From contig NZ_OU015430.1 of the NCBI RefSeq assembly GCF_907164845.1, positions 734,001 through 798,000 on the forward strand: 64,000 bases of DNA, given 5' to 3'. Made by a program: the position numbers and the translations under genes. Under the pieces are notes generated by a model, which ran no database searches, was not told where the DNA came from, and worked only from the letters and a program-made list of their open reading frames with translations. Positions 8,981-15,592 of the stretch are shown here, piece after piece (positions within the stretch are counted from its first letter, which is position 1; each line of letters starts with the position of its first letter). Source of the stretch: Lysobacter luteus (GTDB taxonomy: Bacteria > Pseudomonadota > Gammaproteobacteria > Xanthomonadales > Xanthomonadaceae).

Positions 8981-10201
8981 TCAGCGGATGTTGATCACCG
9001 TCTGGGTGATCTGGTCCTGGGTCGAGATCATCTGCGCGTTGGCCTGGAAGTTGCGCTGCGCGGTGATCATGTTCACCAGCTGCTCGGTCAGGTCGACGTT
9101 GGACGCTTCCAGCGCGCCGCCCTGGATCATTCCCAGGTCGGACGTGCCGGCGGCGCCGCGCAGCGGCTGGCCGGATTCGAAGGTCTCGGCCCAGCCGTTG
9201 TCGCCAAGCGGCTGCAGGCCCTGCGGGTTGCTGAAGCTGGTCATCGCCACCTGGCCGAGCGCGGTGGACACGCCGTTGGTGTACTGCGCGGTGACCACGC
9301 CGGTGGCCGAGACCTCGATGCCGGTCAGCCGGCCGGTCGCGTGGCCGTCCTGGACGAGCTCGGAGACGTTGAACGATTCGCCGTACTGGGTCGAGCCGCC
9401 GAGGTCGAGGCCGACCACGAGCGGCGCGGCGCCGTTGCCCGGGTCATGGGCGGGCAGGGCGACCAGGCCGTTGGCCGGCACCTGCAGCTCGCCGGTGTCG
9501 GAGTACTGCAGCGTCGCCGGCGCACCGACCGCGGTGCCGTCGATGGACGCATGCACCTGCCACTCGTTCGGGTTGGCGGTCTTGACGAAGTGCAGCTGCT
9601 GCGTGTGCGAGGCACCGAGCGAGTCGTACACGGTCAGCGAGGTGGTGTGGTTGTAGCTGGTCGGGTCGTTCGGATCGAACGGCGCGATGACCGGCGGGGC
9701 GGCGTCGGCGGGCAGGTTGCTGCCGACATGCACCTCGCCGGTCGCGCGCGGCGCCGCGTCGCCGGTGGCCAGCTGCAGGTCGCTCAGGCGGCCGGTGTCG
9801 AAACCCACGCCCGAGGCGTTGGGCATGTAGACCTGCAGGCGGTGGCCGGACGGATTGACGACGAAGCCGTCGCGGTCGGCGCCGAAGTTGCCGGCGCGCG
9901 AGTACACCGTCGCGCCCTGGTTCGACAGGGTGAAGAAACCCTTGCCGCTGATCGCCAGGTCGAGCGCCTTGCCGCTGAATTCGACGTTGCCCTGGTTGAA
10001 CTGCTGGGCGACCTGGTTGAGCCGGACGCCGGCGCCAATGGCGTTCCTGGACAAGCCGTAGGCCGACACCGGGAACACGTCGCCGAACTCGGCACGCGAC
10101 TGCTTGAAGCCGGTGGTGTTGGCGTTGGCGATGTTGTTGGAGGTGACGTTGAGGTCGGCGGTAGCCGCGTTCATGCCACTGAGCGAGATGCGAAAACTCA
10201 T
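8981..10201 (-). CDS. flgE: Flagellar hook protein FlgE
   Basis: Subunit of the flagellar hook. The start at 10201 gives MSFRISLSGMNAATADLNVTSNNIANANTTGFKQSRAEFGDVF, the canonical FlgE N-terminus. The open frame continues upstream, but that extension is Pro/Arg/Ser-rich and looks like read-through of non-coding sequence. The 406-residue protein has the FlgE beta domains (DSLGASHTQQLHFVKTANPNEWQVH about 220-245) and the C-terminal rod/hook motif SNVDLTEQLVNMITAQRNFQANAQMISTQ. Hook length control through flgD and a hook-length protein is outside what the sequence shows. Confidence 0.96.
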   Translation of the reverse strand: MSFRISLSGMNAATADLNVTSNNIANANTTGFKQSRAEFGDVFPVSAYGLSRNAIGAGVRLNQVAQQFNQGNVEFSGKALDLAISGKGFFTLSNQGATVYSRAGNFGADRDGFVVNPSGHRLQVYMPNASGVGFDTGRLSDLQLATGDAAPRATGEVHVGSNLPADAAPPVIAPFDPNDPTSYNHTTSLTVYDSLGASHTQQLHFVKTANPNEWQVHASIDGTAVGAPATLQYSDTGELQVPANGLVALPAHDPGNGAAPLVVGLDLGGSTQYGESFNVSELVQDGHATGRLTGIEVSATGVVTAQYTNGVSTALGQVAMTSFSNPQGLQPLGDNGWAETFESGQPLRGAAGTSDLGMIQGGALEASNVDLTEQLVNMITAQRNFQANAQMISTQDQITQTVINIR

Positions 10202-10274
10202 GCGGGTGCTCCAGTCGGGCGAATCGGGTGGTGGTGGGTGCGGCCTGGCCGCGTCCGGATGGCGGGAATGGGTG

Positions 10275-10943
10275 TCAGCCGATCCGGCGGATCGCGCCGA
10301 GCGGATGGCTGCCGAGGCCGGCGAGGTTGAGCACCAGGCCCTGCGGTTCGATCGAGACGCTGTCGATGCGGGCGGCGACGCCGACCGCGAGCGACTCGGT
10401 GTCCTCGCCACCGCCGGAGGTCGCGCGGATGCTGTAACGGCCGGCAGCCGCGGGGTCGCCGTTGTCATCGCGGCCGTCCCACTCCCACGCCACGCCGCCG
10501 GCGGCATCGGCCTGCACGGTCGTGCGGCGCACGGTGGCGCCGGAGGCATCGACGATCTCGACCTGGAGGGTGCCCGCGCGGGTGGCGGCGATCTCGCCGC
10601 GTACCCCGGCACCGGCGGCCAGCTCGACCGTGTCGGTTTCGATCAGCGCTTCGCGGCCAACCAGCGCGGCGGCGCGCAAAGTCTGGTCGGACTCCATCAC
10701 CGAGGCCACCGACGACAGCGCGCCCTGCATCTTGTCGATGCCCTGCACGGTCGAGAACTGCGCGAGCTGGCCGAGGAACTCGGCGTTCTGCAGCGGCTTG
10801 AGCGGGTCCTGGTTCTTGAGCTGCTCGGTCATGAGCCGAAGGAAGTCGGCCTGGCCGAGCGAGGTGTCGCGTGCGGGTGCCTGCGAAGCGAGGCCCAGCG
10901 AGCCCCACGGGTTCTCCAGGCTGGTGCCGGGGATGGTGCTCAT
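10275..10943 (-). CDS. flgD: Flagellar hook cap / scaffolding protein FlgD
   Basis: Caps the growing hook so FlgE can polymerise, and is absent from the finished flagellum. The 222-residue protein has the N-terminal signature TSLGQADFLRLMTEQLKNQDPLKPLQNAEFLGQLAQFSTVQGIDKMQ (about 28-75). A C-terminal FlgD Ig-like/tudor region contains GVAWEWDGRDDNGDPAAAGRYSI (about 145-167). Length fits the family. It sits between flgC and flgE with short gaps. Confidence 0.95.
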   Translation of the reverse strand: MSTIPGTSLENPWGSLGLASQAPARDTSLGQADFLRLMTEQLKNQDPLKPLQNAEFLGQLAQFSTVQGIDKMQGALSSVASVMESDQTLRAAALVGREALIETDTVELAAGAGVRGEIAATRAGTLQVEIVDASGATVRRTTVQADAAGGVAWEWDGRDDNGDPAAAGRYSIRATSGGGEDTESLAVGVAARIDSVSIEPQGLVLNLAGLGSHPLGAIRRIG

Positions 10944-10971
10944 GGCGTGGTGTCCTTCATCGCGGTCGGGC

Positions 10972-11379
10972 TCACTTGCCCATGTTCAGGGTCGCGGTGG
11001 CCAGTTCCTTGGCGGTGTTGAACACCTCCACGTTGGCCTGGTAGCTGCGCGAGGCGGAGATCAGGTCGACCATCTGCGCGACCGGGTCGATGTCGGGCGC
11101 GTAGACGTAGCCGTCGCCATCGGCCAACGGGTGGCCGGGCTCGTAGCGCTTGATCGGCGCGGCGGTGCTGTCGACCACCTCGGTGACCCGCACGCCCGAC
11201 AGCGCCGGGTCGCCCGAAACCGCCTGGGCGGTGAACACCGGATGCTTGGGTTGGTACACGGCGTCGGGGCTGCCCGACACGGTGTCGGCGTTGGCCAGGT
11301 TGCTGGCGACGGTGCTCAGGCGCACCGACTGGGCGTTCATCGCCGAGCCGGCGACGTCGAAGATCGGGAGCGTGCTCAT
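10972..11379 (-). CDS. flgC: Flagellar proximal rod protein FlgC
   Basis: Proximal rod component of 135 residues, the usual FlgC size. It begins MSTLPIFDVAGSAMNAQSVRLSTVASNLANADTVSG and contains the FlgC-specific YVYAPDIDPVAQMVDLISASRSYQANVEVFNTAKELATATL C-terminus. It follows flgB after 11 bases and precedes flgD. Confidence 0.97.
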   Translation of the reverse strand: MSTLPIFDVAGSAMNAQSVRLSTVASNLANADTVSGSPDAVYQPKHPVFTAQAVSGDPALSGVRVTEVVDSTAAPIKRYEPGHPLADGDGYVYAPDIDPVAQMVDLISASRSYQANVEVFNTAKELATATLNMGK

Positions 11380-11390
11380 CGGTCCGCCTC

Positions 11391-11759
11391 CTACTGCCCG
11401 GTGATCGCGGTCAACATCCCGCGCACCTTGGCCTCGACGAACGACAGTGACGCGCGGTACTCCAGCGACGCCTGCGCGAACGCGGCCTTGGCGCGCTCGC
11501 CGTCGACGGTGTTGCCGTCCAGGCTGGGCTGGAGGGAGGCGGGCGCGTACTGCGACGCGGCCACCGCGGTGTCGATGGCGTCACCGGGGCCGGCCGGCTG
11601 CAATGCGGCGCGCAGCGCGGTCTGGAAGTCCAGGTCCTGCGCCTTGAAGCCGGGCGTATCGGCATTGGCGATGTTGCCGGCAAGCAATTGCAGCCGCTGC
11701 TCGCGCAGGGCCAGCGCAGTGCCGTGGATGCCAAGGAACGATGAATCGAGCGAAGGCAT
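11391..11759 (-). CDS. flgB: Flagellar proximal rod protein FlgB
   Basis: Innermost proximal rod protein and first gene of the flgB-L unit. I start it at the ATG at 11759 (MPSLDSSFLGIHGTALALREQRLQLLAGNIANADTPGFKAQDLDF). A GGAGGG ribosome site lies about 7 bases upstream. A start at 11783 would translate through that site and add eight atypical residues. The resulting 122 residues match normal FlgB length. A sigma-54 site lies about 34-49 bases upstream. Confidence 0.95.
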   Translation of the reverse strand: MPSLDSSFLGIHGTALALREQRLQLLAGNIANADTPGFKAQDLDFQTALRAALQPAGPGDAIDTAVAASQYAPASLQPSLDGNTVDGERAKAAFAQASLEYRASLSFVEAKVRGMLTAITGQ

Positions 11760-11792
11760 GGGCGCCCTCCGGGTCTGGTTCACCCGGGATCA

Positions 11793-11808
11793 GGCAAGCG
11801 CCGTGCCA
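11793..11808 (-). promoter_or_regulatory. Sigma-54 (RpoN) promoter of the flgB operon
   Basis: On the minus strand the sequence is TGGCACG-N4-TTGCC, an essentially perfect match to the RpoN consensus TGGCAC-N5-TTGC. It sits 34-49 bases before the flgB start and directly after cheV. RpoN with an FleQ/FlrC-type activator drives middle flagellar genes in related bacteria. The activator is not in this window. Confidence 0.92.
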
Positions 11809-11849
11809 CGACGTGGTTTCGAGCGGACCGCGCGGCCCCGGGCGAGGCG

Positions 11850-12779
11850 CTAGGCCGCGCGCTGCAGCGCCGTCATCCGCACCCCAATGCGTTGCGCCAG
11901 CTCGTGCTCGGAGTACTTGGGCACGAAGTCGTCGGCGCCGACGCGCTCCACCATGGCGTGGTTGAACACGCCCGACAGGGAGGTGTGCAGCAGCACGTAA
12001 AGGCCGCGCAGGGCCGGGCTGCGCCGGATTTCCGTCGTCAGCGTGTAGCCGTCCATCGCCGGCATTTCGATGTCGGAGATGACCATCGCGTAGCGGTCGC
12101 CCGGCGAACGGCCGCCCTCGGCCATCTGCTGCAGGTGCTCCAGCGCCTGGCGGCCGTCCGAGAGCAGCGTGGCACCCAGGCCGAGCTGCTCCAGCACCTG
12201 CCGGATCTGGTTGCGGGCGACGCGGGAGTCGTCGACCACCAGTACTTCATGCGGCACCCCGGGGGTGTGCGGCAGCGCGCTGATGCCGGTGGCATCGCTG
12301 GCACGCGGGGCCGACTCGGCCAACACGCTTTCAACGTCCACCAGCTGGATCAGCTCGCCCTGGTGGCGGGTGACGCCGGTCAGGTAATGGGCGTCGCCGC
12401 CCAGGTCCGGCGGCGGCTGGATGTCCTCGACCGCGATATTGACGATGCGCTCCACTCCGGACACCAGGAAGCCCTGCACCGTGCGGTTGAACTCGGTGAC
12501 GACCAGGTAGCTGGGCTCGGCGCCGTCATGGGCGTGCCCGATCGCACGAGCCAGGTCGAGCACCGCCACGGTCCGGCCGCGCACGTCGGCGGCACCGGCA
12601 AACGCGGAGGGAAGCTGCGGCAGGGTGAACAGCGGCGGCCGCGGGATGACCTCCTGCACCTTGAACACGTTCACGCCAAAAAGCTGACGCGTGCCCAGTC
12701 GGAACAGCAGCAGCGCCAGCCGGTTGTGGCCGGCCAGGCGGGTACGTTGGTCGATGCGGTCCAGCAGGTCACGGCTCAT
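11850..12779 (-). CDS. cheV: CheV-type chemotaxis coupling protein (CheW domain plus receiver)
   Basis: Couples chemoreceptors to CheA and adapts through a phosphorylatable receiver. The start MSRDLLDRIDQRTRLAGHNRLALLLFRLG at 12779 matches CheV proteins; the longer open frame upstream is non-coding. Residues about 20-155 form a CheW-like domain (LFGVNVFKVQEVI, GAADVRGRTVAVLDLARAIG). Residues about 170-300 form a receiver with paired acidic residues in VLVVDDSRVARNQI, phospho-acceptor Asp in MVISDIEMPAMDG, and Lys in DFVPKYSE. Its position before flgB matches Pseudomonas and Xanthomonas, but the cheR that often separates them is absent. Confidence 0.93.
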   Translation of the reverse strand: MSRDLLDRIDQRTRLAGHNRLALLLFRLGTRQLFGVNVFKVQEVIPRPPLFTLPQLPSAFAGAADVRGRTVAVLDLARAIGHAHDGAEPSYLVVTEFNRTVQGFLVSGVERIVNIAVEDIQPPPDLGGDAHYLTGVTRHQGELIQLVDVESVLAESAPRASDATGISALPHTPGVPHEVLVVDDSRVARNQIRQVLEQLGLGATLLSDGRQALEHLQQMAEGGRSPGDRYAMVISDIEMPAMDGYTLTTEIRRSPALRGLYVLLHTSLSGVFNHAMVERVGADDFVPKYSEHELAQRIGVRMTALQRAA

Positions 12780-12786
12780 GGCGAGG

Positions 12787-12813
12787 TTGTCGGCCGTGCC
12801 TGGTGGTTCTTGA
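12787..12813 (-). promoter_or_regulatory. Possible sigma-28 promoter of cheV
   Basis: The minus strand reads TCAA-N15-GCCGACAA, two differences from the FliA consensus TAAA-N15-GCCGATAA with exact spacing. The -10 element ends 8 bases before the cheV ATG, so transcripts from it would be almost leaderless. That makes the call weaker than the other flagellar promoters here. Confidence 0.5.
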
Positions 12814-12859
12814 GCGGCGGATCCCGGTGGCGGAGGGCGGGGCGGTCGCACCGTGGGCG

Positions 12860-12875
12860 CGGCACGCTGCTTGCC
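12860..12875 (+). promoter_or_regulatory. Sigma-54 promoter of flgA
   Basis: The plus strand reads CGGCACG-N4-TTGCC, one base from the RpoN consensus TGGCACG-N4-TTGC, ending 34 bases before the flgA start. With the flgB site it gives the flg block a pair of divergent RpoN promoters flanking cheV. Confidence 0.85.
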
Positions 12876-12908
12876 TGTGTCCCGGCGTATCCCTCTCCGG
12901 AGTCCACC

Positions 12909-13595
12909 GTGCGGCAGTTGTTCCTGCCATTGCTGGTCCTGCCCGTGCTCGCGGTCAGCCTGCTCGTCCTGGCCCTGTACAGCGGGCCCGTGTCGGCGGC
13001 GGGACCGGTCACCCCGCCCGCGGCGATCCGGGCCGCGGCCATCGCCGCGGTCGGCGGCACCGCCGCAAACGCGGAAGCGTCGGTCGACCCCAACCTCAGG
13101 ATGGCCGCGTGCTCGTCGCCGTTGCAGGCCGTGCCGACCAGCGCCCGGGTGGTGCACGTCCGCTGCCCGGACCAGCCGGGCTGGCAGCTCTACGTGCCGG
13201 TGCAGGTGCGTGATGTGGAGCAGGTGCTGGTGGTGACCGGGCCGGTGCAGGCCGGCGAGACCATCACCGCCGACATGCTGGCCATGCGCCGGCGCGACAT
13301 GGCCGGCGCCGGTGACGGCTTCGCCGATGCGGCGGCGCTGGTCGGCCAGACCGCCAACCGCAGCCTTGCCCCTGGTGCCGCGCCGACTGCCGACGACGTG
13401 GTCGAAGGCCCGATGCTGCGCCGCGGCGACCCGGTCGTGCTGGTCTCGCGGGCCGGCGGCATCGAGGTCCGGGTGGCGGGGCGCGCGCTGGGGCGGGCCG
13501 CCCGGGGCGGGGCCATATCGGTTGAAAACCTGCAATCGCGCCGCATCGTCCGCGGCCGGGTGGTAGGGGCTGGCGTGGTCGAGGTCATGCGTTGA
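12909..13595 (+). CDS. flgA: FlgA: P-ring assembly chaperone
   Basis: Periplasmic chaperone needed for FlgI to assemble the P-ring. I choose the GTG at 12909, preceded by CCGGAG, because it starts a clean Sec signal peptide (about residues 1-30, cleavage after GPVSAA). The mature part has two cysteines and the SAF/FlgA C-terminal domain (about 108-228: VLVVTGPVQAGETITADMLAMRRRDM, GDPVVLVSRAGGIEVRVAGRALGRA). The 228-residue length fits. It is divergent from cheV and has its own sigma-54 site. Confidence 0.93.
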   Translation: MRQLFLPLLVLPVLAVSLLVLALYSGPVSAAGPVTPPAAIRAAAIAAVGGTAANAEASVDPNLRMAACSSPLQAVPTSARVVHVRCPDQPGWQLYVPVQVRDVEQVLVVTGPVQAGETITADMLAMRRRDMAGAGDGFADAAALVGQTANRSLAPGAAPTADDVVEGPMLRRGDPVVLVSRAGGIEVRVAGRALGRAARGGAISVENLQSRRIVRGRVVGAGVVEVMR

Positions 13596-13601
13596 GGCGG
13601 C

Positions 13602-13628
13602 TAAAGTTCGTCCCCGGGGCGCCGTTAC
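13602..13628 (+). promoter_or_regulatory. Sigma-28 promoter of flgM-flgN-kinase
   Basis: TAAA-N15-GCCGTTAC lies 7 bases after the flgA stop and 31 bases before the flgM start. Spacing is exact and the -10 differs from GCCGATAA at two positions. FlgM is known to be feedback-expressed from FliA promoters in several bacteria. Read-through from flgA could add early expression. Confidence 0.8.
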
Positions 13629-13659
13629 CGGGTCTGACCGAGCCACCAGGAGCATTTCC

Positions 13660-13968
13660 ATGACGACCAAGATCGACGGCGCAGGCCCGCCCGTGCGCCC
13701 CGCAGAGCTGGCATCGACCGCCGCCACCGCCGTGCGTGCGGGCGAGGAGCGTTCCGCCCCGGTGGCCGCGCGGCCGCCGGCCGACAGCGTCCGCCTGACC
13801 GGCGAGGCTGAGGGTCTGCAGGCCATGCAGCGTGAACTCGGCGCACCCGGCATCGACCTGGCCCGCGTCAACGAGGTCCGTGCCGCCTTGGCCGATGGCA
13901 GCTACCGGATCGACCCGCAGCAGATCGCCACCCGCATGCTGGCGCTCGAGAGCGAGCTGGGCCAGTGA
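13660..13968 (+). CDS. flgM: Anti-sigma-28 factor FlgM
   Basis: Binds and inhibits FliA until the hook is complete, then is exported. The 102-residue acidic-helical protein has the FlgM C-terminal signature (GIDLARVNEVRAALADGSYRIDPQQIATRMLALESELG, about 64-101), with a disordered Ala/Pro-rich N-terminus including DSVRLTGEAE. Start ATG follows CCAGGAGC. It overlaps flgN by 4 bases. Confidence 0.95.
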   Translation: MTTKIDGAGPPVRPAELASTAATAVRAGEERSAPVAARPPADSVRLTGEAEGLQAMQRELGAPGIDLARVNEVRAALADGSYRIDPQQIATRMLALESELGQ

Positions 13969-14330
13969 ACCCCTCGGTCGCACAGCCGGTGACGGCCCCG
14001 GCGGCCGACCCGCTCGACACGCTCGAGCAGGCCCTGCAGGCCGAACGCCAGGCGCTGCTCTCGCACGACGTCGATGCGCTGCTGGATTCCACCCAGGCCA
14101 AGCTGCGCGCGCTGCGGCTGGTCGAATCGCAGCCGTTGCGCGGTAACGACCCGGCCCGGGTCAGCGCGCTGAGCGAGCTCAACCGTGCCAATTCGATCCT
14201 GCTGGCCCGCCGCCGCCGTGAGGTGAATTGGGCCCTCCGCCACCTGGGCCGCGTCGAATCGACGGGCGTGTACGATGCCGGTGGGCAATCGGGCGCACGT
14301 CCGCAGGTGCGCTGCCTCGGAGTGGGATGA
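13965..14330 (+). CDS. flgN: Flagellar export chaperone FlgN
   Basis: Cytoplasmic chaperone for FlgK and FlgL. The 121-residue product starts at a GTG that overlaps the flgM stop, and reads DTLEQALQAERQALLSHDVDALLDSTQAKLRALRLVESQP, the helical FlgN-type core. Sequence conservation in FlgN is low, so position directly after flgM carries much of the call. Its stop overlaps the next start as ATGA, implying coupled translation with the histidine kinase. Confidence 0.88.
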   Translation: MNPSVAQPVTAPAADPLDTLEQALQAERQALLSHDVDALLDSTQAKLRALRLVESQPLRGNDPARVSALSELNRANSILLARRRREVNWALRHLGRVESTGVYDAGGQSGARPQVRCLGVG

Positions 14331-15592
14331 GCGAACAACCCGGAACAACCGCGCCTGACGGCGACTGGATGATCGACCTGCCCTGGGCGCTGGCCGCCCT
14401 CGACACCGCGGTGGCGCTGGTCGACGGCGACGGCCGCGTGATCCACGCCAACGACGCCGCACGCTCACTCGCCTTGCGGCTGGACCCGTCCGCCACCCCC
14501 GAACGCCTGCTGGCGCTGACCACCACCGACGCCGCCTGGCAGGCCGCGCGGCGCGACGGCCAGTGGACCGCCGAGGTCGCGATCGACGACCCGTCGATGG
14601 TGCTCGAGGTCAAGCTCTACAGCGGCCCGGAAGGCCGGGCCGACCGCCGCTTTGCGACCTTCAGCGACGTCTCCGCCCGTTCGGTGCGCGAGGGCGAGCT
14701 GCAGCAGCGCCACGACGAGTTGCAACGCACCTACCGGCGCCTTGCCGGTGCGCAGGAGCAGTTGCTGCAGTCCGAGAAGATGGCCTCGATCGGCCAGCTC
14801 GCCGCCGGCGTCGCCCACGAGATCAACAACCCCATCGGCTACGTCCACTCCAACCTCGGCACGCTGCAGGAGTACACCGCCGCGCTGATGGCATTGATCG
14901 AGGGCTACGCCAATGCGCTGGCTGCCGACGACCCCGCATCCGCCCGCGAGACGATCCGCGGCATGCGCGAGCGGCTCGATTTCGATTTCATCTCCGGCGA
15001 CCTGCCACAACTGCTGGCGGAGTCGCGCGAGGGCATCGAGCGGGTCACCAAGATCGTGCAGGACCTGAAGGACTTCTCGCGGGTCGGGCGCGACGAGCCG
15101 ATGCGGCCGTCCGACCTGGAGCGCGGGCTGGAGTCGACCCTCAACATCGTCTGGAACGACCTCAAGTACAAGGTCCGGATCGAGAAGCACTACGGCACGC
15201 TGCCGCTGGTCGAATGCCACGCCTCCGAGATCAACCAGGTGCTGATGAACCTGCTGATCAACGCCGGCCAGGCCATCGGCGAGCGCGGCACGATCAGCCT
15301 GGCGACCGGCAGCGAGGACGACGAAGCCTGGATCACGATTTCCGACAGCGGCTGCGGCATCCCGGAGGAGGCGCTGCAGAAGATCTTCGATCCGTTCTTC
15401 ACCACCAAGCCGATCGGCCGTGGCACCGGCCTGGGGCTGGCGATCTGCTACAGCATCGTGGCCAAGCACCATGGCCGCATCGAGGTGTCCAGCCGGGTGG
15501 GCGCAGGCACCACGTTCCGGATGGTGCTGCCGGTGCGTCAGCCGGCGTCCGTCGGCGGATCCGACGCGCCGGCCGCAACGCCCGAAGGCTAG
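14327..15592 (+). CDS. Soluble PAS-type sensor histidine kinase, co-transcribed with flgMN
   Basis: A 421-residue cytoplasmic kinase without transmembrane segments. Residues about 18-115 form a PAS-like domain. Residues about 118-150 form a coiled coil ([25 protein letters not shown]). The H box [18 protein letters not shown] has the phospho-accepting His near 164, and an NtrB-like HATPase domain follows ([50 protein letters not shown]). The start at 14327 overlaps flgN; an upstream in-frame start would encode Pro/Arg-rich read-through. Sharing the flgM promoter suggests a flagellar or chemotaxis role. The intact receiver of the convergent gene (15589-17322) is a plausible partner, which is inference. 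Confidence 0.9.
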   Translation: MSEQPGTTAPDGDWMIDLPWALAALDTAVALVDGDGRVIHANDAARSLALRLDPSATPERLLALTTTDAAWQAARRDGQWTAEVAIDDPSMVLEVKLYSGPEGRADRRFATFSDVSARSVREGELQQRHDELQRTYRRLAGAQEQLLQSEKMASIGQLAAGVAHEINNPIGYVHSNLGTLQEYTAALMALIEGYANALAADDPASARETIRGMRERLDFDFISGDLPQLLAESREGIERVTKIVQDLKDFSRVGRDEPMRPSDLERGLESTLNIVWNDLKYKVRIEKHYGTLPLVECHASEINQVLMNLLINAGQAIGERGTISLATGSEDDEAWITISDSGCGIPEEALQKIFDPFFTTKPIGRGTGLGLAICYSIVAKHHGRIEVSSRVGAGTTFRMVLPVRQPASVGGSDAPAATPEG

